DNA of 25,862 nucleotides, taken from JBBFMJ01 sp037441225 (GTDB lineage: Bacteria > Acidobacteriota > Thermoanaerobaculia > UBA2201). Location: positions 1 through 25,862 of the forward strand of contig JBBISU010000041.1 of assembly GCA_037441225.1 (NCBI GenBank), read 5' to 3'. Both the position numbers and the translations under genes were made by a program. Shown here piece after piece: positions 7,221 through 15,700 of this stretch. The stretch's first letter is position 1, and each line of letters starts with the position of its first letter. The notes below the pieces were generated by a model that did no database searches, was not told where the DNA came from, and was given only the letters and a program-made list of their open reading frames with translations.

Positions 7221-9051
7221 CAACAGATCCTCCCGTTATACCAGAAGCTGGTTTATATAACATAACAGAAGTAAGCATTTGAGATACTACTCTTAAAGAG
7301 GTAATACATTCCTGTAATGTTGTCCTTGAATTGGAAGTTGTTTTTGTTTTTACATCCTTTAAAATTTCTTCAACCTTTTGCCTTTCTTCTATATTTAGGA
7401 GTCCTTTAAATTCCTGAAAAACCTTTGTATTGGTATATAAAAGTGCTTCAACTTTATTTTGGAGTTCCTTTATTTCTCTCCTTAAGGAATCTTCCTTTGC
7501 ATACTCTTCACTCTTTTTGATGATTTTTTCTATTTCCTCTTTCGTAAGCCCTGAGGCAGGATTGATTTGGATTGATTGCTCTTTTCCTGTTGCTAAATCC
7601 TTTGCTGAGACCTGAACTATTCCATTGGCATCTATTGCAAAGGTTACCTCAATTTGTGGTACTCCCCTTGGGGCTGCGGGAATTCCAATAAGTTGAAACC
7701 TTCCCAAGGATTTATTATCCTTTGCCATTTCCCTTTCACCTTGTAAGACATGGATTTCAACAACTGTCTGGTTATCAGCAACAGTTGTAAATATTTGTGA
7801 CCTCTTTGTAGGGATAGTAGCATTTCTTTCTATAATTCTTGTGAAAATTCCTCCCCTTGTTTCAATTCCTAAACTTAAAGGTGTTACATCCAACAAAACA
7901 ATATCTTTTACTTCTCCTTCAAGCACACCTCCTTGAATTGCAGCTCCTATTGCTACAACTTCATCAGGGTTTATTTCCCTTGAAGGAATTTTTCCAAAGA
8001 TTTTTGATACAAATTCTTGAACTTTTGGGGTCCTTGTTTGTCCACCAACCAAAAGAACCACATCGATTTGTTCTGGCTTTAATTTTGCTTCATCCAAGGC
8101 ATCCCTTATTGGTGCCTCTGTTTTTTGTATAATGTCAATAACAAGGTCTTCAAATAACTGTCTTGTCATTTTTCTTGCCAAATGAATTGGCATGCCACCA
8201 TCCATTGCCAAAAAGGGTAAATTTATTTCAACTTCTTCTTGATAAGATAACTCACATTTTGCTTTTTCTGCTGCTTCTTTTAATCTTTGGAGTGCCATTA
8301 AATCCTTTTCAATATCAATTTTTGTTTCTTTATAAAACTCTTCCAAAAGATATTGAACAATCCTGTTATCAAAATCCTCTCCACCCAAAAAAGTATCACC
8401 TGATGTTGATTTAACTTCAAATACACCTGAGCCAACTTGTAATATTGAAATATCAAAGGTCCCCCCACCTAAATCATAAACGGCAATTTTATGCATATCC
8501 ATTTTGTCTAAACCATAAGCAAGAGAAGCAGCTGTTGGCTCATTTATAATCCTTAAAACTTCAAGCCCTGCAATCCTTCCAGCATCCTTTGTTGCTTGTC
8601 TCTGGCTATCATTAAAATAGGCAGGAACTGTTATTATTGCTTGTGTTATTTCTTCACCCAAAGAGAGCTCACAAAAATTTTTAATTTCCTTTAAGATAAA
8701 AGAAGAAATTTCTTCGGGACTAAATAGGTGGTTTTGAATTTTTATTCTTATATCATCATTTTCAGCAGGGATAATCTCATAAGATAAATATTTTTTTGTC
8801 CTTTGAATTTCTTCAGAAGAATATTTTCTTCCAATCAATCTTTTAACACCCACAATTGTATTTTGAGGATTTGTAATCATTTGTCTTTTTGCTATATGTC
8901 CTACCAACCTTTCTCCATCTGGAGTAAAAGCAACAATTGATGGAGTTGTCCTTGATCCTTCTCTATTTGGAATAACTTTTGGTTCCCCCAAATCAACAAT
9001 TGCTGCACATGAATTTGTTGTACCTAAATCAATTCCCAGTATTTTCGGCAT
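7210..9051 (-). CDS. dnaK: Chaperone DnaK (Hsp70)
   Basis: The Hsp70 chaperone binds exposed hydrophobic peptides in an ATP-driven cycle with DnaJ and GrpE. At 613 residues it has the normal domain set: an N-terminal ATPase (ILGIDLGTTNSC; VYDLGGGTFDISIL; VVLLVGGQTRTPKVQ), a beta-sandwich peptide-binding domain after about residue 390 (DVTPLSLGIETRGG) and a helical lid. The tail is short and ends GGSVDGS rather than the EEVD-like tail of many relatives. I place the start at 9051 because an AAGGAGG site sits just upstream and the family begins MPKILGIDLG; the reading frame is open for nine more codons but they are not homologous. It overlaps grpE by 23 bases. Confidence 0.97.
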   Translation of the reverse strand: MPKILGIDLGTTNSCAAIVDLGEPKVIPNREGSRTTPSIVAFTPDGERLVGHIAKRQMITNPQNTIVGVKRLIGRKYSSEEIQRTKKYLSYEIIPAENDDIRIKIQNHLFSPEEISSFILKEIKNFCELSLGEEITQAIITVPAYFNDSQRQATKDAGRIAGLEVLRIINEPTAASLAYGLDKMDMHKIAVYDLGGGTFDISILQVGSGVFEVKSTSGDTFLGGEDFDNRIVQYLLEEFYKETKIDIEKDLMALQRLKEAAEKAKCELSYQEEVEINLPFLAMDGGMPIHLARKMTRQLFEDLVIDIIQKTEAPIRDALDEAKLKPEQIDVVLLVGGQTRTPKVQEFVSKIFGKIPSREINPDEVVAIGAAIQGGVLEGEVKDIVLLDVTPLSLGIETRGGIFTRIIERNATIPTKRSQIFTTVADNQTVVEIHVLQGEREMAKDNKSLGRFQLIGIPAAPRGVPQIEVTFAIDANGIVQVSAKDLATGKEQSIQINPASGLTKEEIEKIIKKSEEYAKEDSLRREIKELQNKVEALLYTNTKVFQEFKGLLNIEERQKVEEILKDVKTKTTSNSRTTLQECITSLRVVSQMLTSVMLYKPASGITGGSVDGS

Positions 9052-9604
9052 CCGAACCTCCTTCTTCTGGTAAAACAATATGAACCAAAGTAGGTCTTAT
9101 AAGGCGATCATATAAAAAATAGCCCCTTTGAAAAACCTTTAAAATAGTTGGCTTATCAACACCTTTTGATTTTTCACTTGAAATTGCTTCTTGAAAATAA
9201 GGATCAAAGGGGTCTCCTTCTTTTGAGGTTTCTTCTTTAACACCATACTTTAACAATAGAGTTTCTATTTGCTTTATAATTAACTTTAAGCCCTCTTGAA
9301 TTGCTTCCATATTTTTTTCTTCTCCAAGAGCTCTTTTTAAATTATCAAGGATTGGCAGGAATTCTTTTAAAAAATCCTGCAAACTATAAAGGCGATTTTC
9401 TTCCCTCTCTCTTAAAAATCTTTTTTTCATATTTTCCATTTCAGCTAAAGCTCTCAAGTATTTTTCATTAATTTCCTGAATTTCATTTTTAATTTTTGCA
9501 AAATCTTCTTCTTTTTTTTCTTCTTTTTCAAATTCTTTTTTTATGTCTTCCAATGTTTCACCTGTATCTTCTATTAAAACGACATCTTTTTCTTCATCTG
9601 GCAT
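9029..9604 (-). CDS. grpE: Nucleotide exchange factor GrpE
   Basis: GrpE releases ADP from DnaK. The 191-residue protein has an acidic, Lys/Glu-rich N-terminus, a long helix for dimerisation (EINEKYLRALAEMENMKKRF), and a C-terminal beta domain (VFQRGYFLYDRLIRPTLVHI) typical of the family. The ATG at 9604 has GGAGG six bases upstream. A longer frame of 19 codons upstream lies inside hrcA and is not family-like. It overlaps hrcA by 11 bases and dnaK by 23, implying coupled translation. Confidence 0.95.
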   Translation of the reverse strand: MPDEEKDVVLIEDTGETLEDIKKEFEKEEKKEEDFAKIKNEIQEINEKYLRALAEMENMKKRFLREREENRLYSLQDFLKEFLPILDNLKRALGEEKNMEAIQEGLKLIIKQIETLLLKYGVKEETSKEGDPFDPYFQEAISSEKSKGVDKPTILKVFQRGYFLYDRLIRPTLVHIVLPEEGGSDAENTGN

Positions 9605-10625
9605 AATTTTCCTCCTTAGATAAAATACTTTTTGATAAAAGTTTTGCAACTTCTTGTACAACAGGAATCACTAAGTGATAAGGCATTGTTTTTGGACCAA
9701 TAATGCCCACAGCTCCAAGTGTTTGGTCTTGTAAACCATACTTTGATGCAACAAGGGCACAATCAAATTTTTGGGTAAAGTTTGATTCTTCTCCAATGAA
9801 AACATAAGGTGCTTCGTATTGGATGCATTTGTTTAATATTTCAATTATTTTATTGCTTTCCTTAAAGGTACTTTTTAATTTTACCAAGAGATTAGCTGCA
9901 TTTTCCCTCGTCAAATCTGCTTCTATATAAAAGGATTCTAAGGAATCTAATTCTTCAATAATTTTTTGTGATAATTTGAAACTTTTTGGCAAAAATTCCC
10001 CTTCAAGCCCTTCAATTTTTGGTTCTTTTTCAAGGATTGCCTTTATTTGAAAAAGTGTTTTGCCTGAATATTTTGTTGTAAGATACCTTGAAATTATTGA
10101 GAGTTCTCTCCTTGTCCATAATGTATCTACATTGATCAATTTGTTTAAAATTGTTCCTGATCTTGCAATAAGAATTGCCAAAATCCTTTTTTCGTCAACA
10201 GGTATAAAATCTAAACTTTTCAAAGGAATATGCCCAAAATGCGGAGCAATGAATATTCCAATTTGGTGGGTTAAAGTTGCCATAATCTTTGGGATTGTTT
10301 CAACAATTTGAGAATAATCAGAAGAAGAAAAGGCCTGATTTATCTGGTTTAAAAACTTTGGACTCTTTATTCCTTCTATTAGCAATTCTTGGATATAAAA
10401 TCTAAAACCCTTATCAGTAGGTATCCTTCCAGCAGAAATATGGGGCTGATATAAATAACCCTTTTCTTCCAAATCAAGCATAACATTTCTTATCGTTGCT
10501 GGTGAAAGGGAGAATTTACCTATCTTTGAAAGATAACGGGAGGATATGGGCTCAGAACAAGCGATATAGTGAGTCACTACTTCTTTTAAAATATCCCTTT
10601 CCCTTTGCGTTAAGACTTGGTTCAT
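9594..10625 (-). CDS. hrcA: Heat-inducible transcription repressor HrcA
   Basis: HrcA normally represses heat-shock operons by binding the CIRCE inverted repeat with help from GroEL. The 343-residue sequence has the winged-helix N-terminus (LTQRERDILKEVVTHYIA, then SPATIRNVMLDLEEKGYL with HISAGRIPTDKGFRFY) and the GAF-like and C-terminal dimerisation parts (ALVASKYGLQDQTLGAVGIIGP). It is the first gene of hrcA-grpE-dnaK-dnaJ-larA, so it probably controls its own operon. No CIRCE sequence is visible upstream. There is no ribosome binding site; a TATAAT box ends seven bases before the ATG. It ends in TGA. Confidence 0.95.
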   Translation of the reverse strand: MNQVLTQRERDILKEVVTHYIACSEPISSRYLSKIGKFSLSPATIRNVMLDLEEKGYLYQPHISAGRIPTDKGFRFYIQELLIEGIKSPKFLNQINQAFSSSDYSQIVETIPKIMATLTHQIGIFIAPHFGHIPLKSLDFIPVDEKRILAILIARSGTILNKLINVDTLWTRRELSIISRYLTTKYSGKTLFQIKAILEKEPKIEGLEGEFLPKSFKLSQKIIEELDSLESFYIEADLTRENAANLLVKLKSTFKESNKIIEILNKCIQYEAPYVFIGEESNFTQKFDCALVASKYGLQDQTLGAVGIIGPKTMPYHLVIPVVQEVAKLLSKSILSKEENYAR

Positions 10626-10645
10626 ATCTTATATTATATCACACT
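10626..10645 (-). promoter_or_regulatory. Extended -10 promoter of hrcA, leaderless layout
   Basis: On the minus strand TGATATAAT (10641-10633) is an extended -10 (TG, one base, TATAAT). It ends seven bases before the hrcA ATG at 10625, so transcription would start at or next to the A of the ATG. No -35 match is seen at 17-18 bp, which fits an extended -10 promoter. No TTAGCACTC / GAGTGCTAA pair (CIRCE) is found in the 83-bp gap. Confidence 0.5.
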
Positions 10646-10673
10646 TGCATTTATAATAAGCATAAAATGGTGA

Positions 10674-10702
10674 TGGAATTTTTAATATAAAAAGAATATA
10701 AT
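10674..10702 (+). promoter_or_regulatory. Promoter of the methionine operon, leaderless layout
   Basis: A perfect TATAAT at 10697-10702 ends six bases before the metH ATG at 10709. A weak -35 (TGGAAT, 10674-10679) sits 17 bp upstream. No Shine-Dalgarno sequence fits between the -10 and the ATG. Confidence 0.45.
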
Positions 10703-10708
10703 TTATGT

Positions 10709-13180
10709 ATGCAAAAATTTAAGGAGCTTAATGAGTTGTTGGAAGAAAGGATTGCCATTTTAGATGGAGCAATGGGAACAGAAATTGCAAAGTTGGATTT
10801 TGGGAAAATTTTAAATGAAGAGTTAAATTTGAAGAAAAGAGAAGAAATAAAAAAAATACATTTAAATTATCTTAAAGCAGGGGCAGATATTATTGAAACA
10901 AATACTTTTTCTGCAAGTAAAATTTCTTTAAAAGAATATAGGCTTGAAAATAAATGTTTTGAGATAAATAAAAAAGCAGTTGAAATTGCAAAAGAAGCAA
11001 TTTCAGAATTTAAAGAAAAAAGATTTATTGCTGGCTCTATTGGTCCTACAAATAAAATTTTGAGTTTTTCAAAGGATTTAAGTTTTGGAGAAATGGAAAA
11101 TTCTTATTATGAACAAATATTAGGGCTTTTAGAAGGTGGTGTTGATTTCCTTTTAATTGAAACAATAACTGATCCTTTAAATGCAAAGAGTTGTATTTTT
11201 GGTATGAGAAAAGCTTTTAAAGAGGTAGGAAAAGAAGTTCCTTTTATTTTGTCATTATCAATTGATAAAGAGGGTCGCCTTTTAAATGGCCAGAGAATTG
11301 AAAGTTTTGTTTTAACATTTCTTCCTTTTAAGCCCTTTGGCTTTGGTTTAAATTGCTCTTTTGGACCTGAAAATTTTGAAAAATTTATAAAAATACTTTC
11401 AAAAATTACAGAAAAACCCATATTTTTTTATCCAAATGCAGGAATGCCAGAGAAGGACGGAAGTTATAATTATTCCCCAAAAGTTTTTTCAAAAATTTTA
11501 AAAAATATTGCAAAAAAGGGATTGGTTAATGTTTTGGGTGGCTGTTGTGGAACAGACCCTGAATTTATTAAAATTTTAAAAGAAGAAGCAAATGGTTTAA
11601 AGCCAAAAAAAAGAAAAGTTAAAGATAAAATTTATTTTACGGGGCTTGAGATTTTTGAAGTAAGTAAAGAAGTAAAACCTGTCTTTGCAGGTGAAAGGTG
11701 CAATATAAAAGGTTCTAAGGAATTTAAAGAAGCAATATTGAAAAATGATTTTGAAAAGGCAGTTGAAATTGCAAAAGAACAAGTGGAAGGTGGCTCTGAG
11801 ATAGTAGATATCTTTTTTCAGGAGCCAGAAAGGGATGAACTCAAGGACTGGGAAAAATTTTTATCTTTCCTTCTGCCTTCCTTTAAGAAATCATTAATGG
11901 TTGATTCACAGGATTTAAAAGTAATTGAATTGGCTTTGAAAAAAATTCCTGGAAAAGGAATTGTAAATTCTGTCAATCTGGAAGATAAAAAAAGATTTGA
12001 GGAGATTTCAAGGATTACAAAGGATTTTGGTGCTTACCTTGTTTTTCAAACAATTGAAGATAAAATTGAAAGGGATTCCTTTAAAAAAATTGAAGTTGCA
12101 AAAAGGGGCTATGATATTTTAATAGAAAAAATAAAATTTGAAGAAAAGGATATAATCTTTGATCCTGTTATACTTCCTGCAACTGTCTTTGATTTTAAAG
12201 TAAATCACATTTTTGAAACATTGAAAACAATAAAAAATTTAAAGAAGATATTTCCAAAGAATTTAACAATTCTTGGGATTTCAAATATAAGTTTTGGTTT
12301 TCCAAATTTGGCAAGGGAGGTATTAAATTCTGTATTTTTATATTATGCAACAAAATATGGCTTAGATATTGCTATTTTAAATCCAAAGAAAATTAAAAGG
12401 TTTTTTTTAATCGATGAAAAAGAAAGGAAAATGGCAGAAGATTTAATATTTAAATTAAACAAAGATAATTTGAAAAGATTTTTTGACTATTTTAAAGGGC
12501 TAAAAGAAGAAAAAAAAGAATTTAAATTGGAAGATCCAAAAAAAATAATAGAAAATTGCATTTTAAAAGGAGAGAGGAAAGGATTAAAAGAAGCATTATT
12601 TTTTTTGCTGGAAAAGAAAGAAGAGCCAATGGATATAATTGAAAATATTTTAATCCCTTCAATGGAAAAATTAGGTGAAAAATTTTCAAAAGGGGAAGTT
12701 ATACTTCCAGAGGTTTTGGAATCTGCTTCTTCAATGAAATATGCCATAGATTTTTTAAAGCCCCAATTGAAGAGTGATTTTAAGTTTAAAGGAAGGATAT
12801 TGATAGCAACAGTTAAAGGTGATGTCCATGACATAGGAAAAAATTTGTTTTCAACCATTGCTAAAAGCAATGGCTATGAGGTAATTGATTTGGGTGTAAA
12901 AGTTTCAAAGGAAGAGATATTTGAAAAGGTTAAGGAATTGAAGCCAAATTTTGTTGGTTTATCAGGGCTTTTGTCAAGGAGTTGTTTTGAAATGGTTGAA
13001 GTAGCAAAAGAGTTATCAAAGTTAAAAGAAGTACCAATTTTGATTTTAGGGGGTGCTGCTTTAACAAAATCCTTTACTGAAAATAAAATAAAGCCCTCCT
13101 TTAAAGGAAATGTTTTTTATGCTTCCAGTGCAATGGAGGGCTTAAATATTTTAAATAATTTTTTTAAAAAAAATGGTTAG
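10709..13180 (+). CDS. metH: Cobalamin-dependent methionine synthase, core lacking the activation domain
   Basis: It transfers a methyl group from 5-methyl-THF through cobalamin to homocysteine. Domains of the 823-residue protein: homocysteine-binding barrel (1-295) with zinc ligands C216 (LNCSFGP), C279 and C280 (GGCCGTDP); pterin-binding barrel (about 320-580, FAGERCNIKG, MVDSQ); helical cap (610-690); cobalamin domain (695-823) with the lower-ligand H707 in GDVHDIGKN, then LSGLL and ILGGAA. The protein ends there: the AdoMet-binding reactivation domain of E. coli MetH is absent and is encoded by the next gene, which overlaps by 8 bases. The Thermotoga maritima enzyme is split in the same way. 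There is no ribosome binding site; see the leaderless promoter. Confidence 0.93.
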   Translation: MQKFKELNELLEERIAILDGAMGTEIAKLDFGKILNEELNLKKREEIKKIHLNYLKAGADIIETNTFSASKISLKEYRLENKCFEINKKAVEIAKEAISEFKEKRFIAGSIGPTNKILSFSKDLSFGEMENSYYEQILGLLEGGVDFLLIETITDPLNAKSCIFGMRKAFKEVGKEVPFILSLSIDKEGRLLNGQRIESFVLTFLPFKPFGFGLNCSFGPENFEKFIKILSKITEKPIFFYPNAGMPEKDGSYNYSPKVFSKILKNIAKKGLVNVLGGCCGTDPEFIKILKEEANGLKPKKRKVKDKIYFTGLEIFEVSKEVKPVFAGERCNIKGSKEFKEAILKNDFEKAVEIAKEQVEGGSEIVDIFFQEPERDELKDWEKFLSFLLPSFKKSLMVDSQDLKVIELALKKIPGKGIVNSVNLEDKKRFEEISRITKDFGAYLVFQTIEDKIERDSFKKIEVAKRGYDILIEKIKFEEKDIIFDPVILPATVFDFKVNHIFETLKTIKNLKKIFPKNLTILGISNISFGFPNLAREVLNSVFLYYATKYGLDIAILNPKKIKRFFLIDEKERKMAEDLIFKLNKDNLKRFFDYFKGLKEEKKEFKLEDPKKIIENCILKGERKGLKEALFFLLEKKEEPMDIIENILIPSMEKLGEKFSKGEVILPEVLESASSMKYAIDFLKPQLKSDFKFKGRILIATVKGDVHDIGKNLFSTIAKSNGYEVIDLGVKVSKEEIFEKVKELKPNFVGLSGLLSRSCFEMVEVAKELSKLKEVPILILGGAALTKSFTENKIKPSFKGNVFYASSAMEGLNILNNFFKKNG

Positions 13181-13841
13181 TTTAAAAGAAAATTTTTTCA
13201 AGTTTGATTTTAATGAAATTTTGCCTTTTTTAAATTTTAAAAGGTTAGAAAAAAAGTATTTTGGAATTGATAAAGATAAAAAAATTAAATTTAAAGAAAA
13301 ATTTGATTTTTTCATAAAAGAAATTAAAGAAAAAAATTTAATTTTTGTTTCAGGGATTTATAGATTTTTGAAGGCAAAGCCAAAAGGAGATTCTATAATT
13401 TTAAAATTTAAAGGAAAAGAATATGAACTCCTTTTTCCAAGACAAAAAGGAGGAGAAAAACTTTGTTTATCTGATTTTTTAAAAGATGAGGACTTTATTG
13501 CTTTTTTTGTTTTGACATCCGGAATTTCAATTAAAGAAAAAACTAAAAAGTTAAGAAAAGAAGGTAATTTTTTATTTGCTCATTTTATTGAAATCTTATC
13601 AATAGAAGCAGCAGAAGCAGGGGCTGAAATTTTAAATGAAAAATTAGGTGGAAAAAGATTTAGTTTTGGCTATTCAATTTGCCCAGAAATTTCTTATCAA
13701 AAAATATTGTTTGAAATTTTAAAGCCAGAAAGAATAGGAGTTACTTTAACAGAAAGTTTTATGATGGAGCCAGAGGCATCTGTTTCTGGTTTTATAATAA
13801 ATAATCCAAAGTCAAAATATTTTAATTTGGAGGAAAAATAA
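13173..13841 (+). CDS. Stand-alone methionine synthase activation-domain protein
   Basis: This 222-residue protein corresponds to the C-terminal part of E. coli MetH, which uses AdoMet and an electron donor to remethylate cob(II)alamin. The diagnostic segment is RFSFGYSICPE (about 163-173), then RIGVTLTESFMMEPEASVSG and the closing NPKSKYF, matching the RxxxGYxxCP and LTESxxMxPxASVSG motifs of the family. It is shorter than the E. coli domain and its N-terminal half is poorly conserved. Its start codon lies within the last codons of metH and has no clear ribosome binding site, so translational coupling is likely. It ends at TAATG, sharing one base with the next gene. Comparable separate proteins are known from Thermotoga. 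Confidence 0.88.
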   Translation: MVSLKENFFKFDFNEILPFLNFKRLEKKYFGIDKDKKIKFKEKFDFFIKEIKEKNLIFVSGIYRFLKAKPKGDSIILKFKGKEYELLFPRQKGGEKLCLSDFLKDEDFIAFFVLTSGISIKEKTKKLRKEGNFLFAHFIEILSIEAAEAGAEILNEKLGGKRFSFGYSICPEISYQKILFEILKPERIGVTLTESFMMEPEASVSGFIINNPKSKYFNLEEK

Positions 13842-15688
13842 TGGCAAAAAAGAGAGAAATATTTTTAGAATTTTTAAGAGAAAAACCAGTTTTGGCAGAT
13901 GGTGCAATTGGAACTTATCTTTATCAAAGGGGCTTTGGGAGATGCCCTTCTGTGGAATTAGAAAATATTTTAAATCCAGAAGCAGTATATGAAATCCATA
14001 GGGAATACATTAGATCAGGGGCAAAAATCATTACAACAAATACATTTTCTGCAAATAAGATAAATTTTCAAAGGAAAAAGATTTTATACAATTTAAAAGA
14101 TGTAAATTTAAAAGGAGTTCAAATTGCAAAAAAGGCAGGAAAAGGATTGCCTGTTTTTATTGGTGCTTCTTTGGGACCCTTATCAGTTATGCTAAAACCT
14201 TATGGAGATGTAAGTGAAGAAGAAGCAAGGGAGGTCTGCCGTGAGCAGGTTAGATATTTATGTGAAGAGATGCCAGATTTGTTTATAGTTGAAAGTCAAA
14301 AATCAACATTGGAGGCAATATTTTTTATTGAGGCAATAAGAGAAATTGCACCAGATGTTCCAATTCTTGCTTCCCTTACAATTGGAAAAGAAGGGAGAAC
14401 TTTTTTTGGAGATGATTATTTAGAGGGTTTAAAAAAACTTGAAAAAGCAGGGGCAGATGTGGTTGGTTTAAATTGCTCAATTGGTCCTTCAGACACATTG
14501 TATTTTGTTGAAAAAATTGTAAAGGAAGTAAAATTACCAATATCTGTTATGCCAAATGGGGGCTATCCAGCAGAAGTTGATAAAAAGATAGTATTTTTAT
14601 CGGAACCAAATTATTTCGCTTCCTTTGCTTTAAAATATGTAAAATTAGGTGCCTCAATTGTAGGGGGTTGTTGTGGAACCAATCCTGAAACAATAAAGAA
14701 AATAAAAGAAAAAATAGAAGATTATAAAAATGGAGAAATAGAAGAAAGGGAAATTTATTATTTTGAGGAAGCAGAAGAAAAGAAATTTGAAAAAAAAGAA
14801 TTAGAAGAAAGGGCTGGATTTTTAAAAAAATTAGGTAAAGAATTTATTATAACTTGTGAAATAGAGCCACCAAAAGGACCTGATATTAAAAATTTAATAA
14901 ATGAAATAAAGGGCTTCAAAGGTTTAGGAGTTGATGCTTTAAATATTGCTGATAATCCAATGGCAAGGGTAAGGGTTTCCTCTCTTGCTTTAGCACATTA
15001 TATCCAAAGTGAAACAAATTTAGATGTTATCCTCCATATGACTTGCAGGGACAGAAACCTTCTGGCACTTCAATCGGACTTGTTAGGGGCAGCTCTTTTG
15101 GGTGTATCTGCAATACTTGTTTTGGGCGGTGACCCAACTGCCTTAGGTGATTACCCAGAAGCAAGTTCTGTATATGATGTAAATGTAGTTGGATTGATAA
15201 AAATAATTTCTTCTTTAAATAGAGGACTTGATTTTTCTGATAATATTATAAACCCTCCTACAAATTTTTCAATTGGAATTGCAATAAATATTGATGAAGA
15301 AAATTTTGAAAAAGAAATTGCAAAAATTAAAGAAAGGATTGAGGCAGGAGCAGAGTTTGGTCTAACACAACCAATTTTTGAAGAGAGATCCTTTGAATTT
15401 ATTGAAAAGATTTCAAAGTCAGGAATATATGTATTTCCTGGTATTATTCCCTTAAAATCTTTAAACCAAGCTCTTTATTTGAAAAACGAAGTGCCCGGGA
15501 TCAATGTTCCTGATGAAATTATTAAAGGTTTAGAAAAATATAAAGATAAAGAAGCACAAAAACAAAAGGGAATTGAAATTGCATTGAATTTATTAAATAA
15601 AGTTAAAGAAAATTTTTCAGGTGCTTATCTTACAGCAGGAGGAAAAAATATATCAATCTTAAAGGATTTACTCTTTATGGCAAAGTAG
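13841..15688 (+). CDS. yitJ: Homocysteine S-methyltransferase / methylenetetrahydrofolate reductase fusion
   Basis: This 615-residue bifunctional protein joins two enzymes. Residues 1-295 are a homocysteine S-methyltransferase barrel with zinc ligands C212 (LNCSIGP), C277 and C278 (GGCCGTNP). Residues about 330-615 are a MetF-type flavoprotein that reduces methylene-THF to methyl-THF (FIITCEIEPPKG, LHMTCRDRN, LGGDPTALGDYP). The layout is that of Bacillus YitJ. It is the last gene of the operon, after the MetH core and its activator, so its reductase half would supply methyl-THF. Its methyltransferase half duplicates the homocysteine domain of MetH and may use another methyl donor or the MetH cobalamin domain; this is inference. 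An AGGA stretch precedes the ATG, and the start shares one base with the previous stop. Confidence 0.92.
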   Translation: MAKKREIFLEFLREKPVLADGAIGTYLYQRGFGRCPSVELENILNPEAVYEIHREYIRSGAKIITTNTFSANKINFQRKKILYNLKDVNLKGVQIAKKAGKGLPVFIGASLGPLSVMLKPYGDVSEEEAREVCREQVRYLCEEMPDLFIVESQKSTLEAIFFIEAIREIAPDVPILASLTIGKEGRTFFGDDYLEGLKKLEKAGADVVGLNCSIGPSDTLYFVEKIVKEVKLPISVMPNGGYPAEVDKKIVFLSEPNYFASFALKYVKLGASIVGGCCGTNPETIKKIKEKIEDYKNGEIEEREIYYFEEAEEKKFEKKELEERAGFLKKLGKEFIITCEIEPPKGPDIKNLINEIKGFKGLGVDALNIADNPMARVRVSSLALAHYIQSETNLDVILHMTCRDRNLLALQSDLLGAALLGVSAILVLGGDPTALGDYPEASSVYDVNVVGLIKIISSLNRGLDFSDNIINPPTNFSIGIAINIDEENFEKEIAKIKERIEAGAEFGLTQPIFEERSFEFIEKISKSGIYVFPGIIPLKSLNQALYLKNEVPGINVPDEIIKGLEKYKDKEAQKQKGIEIALNLLNKVKENFSGAYLTAGGKNISILKDLLFMAK

Positions 15689-15700
15689 AGATTTTTTTAT

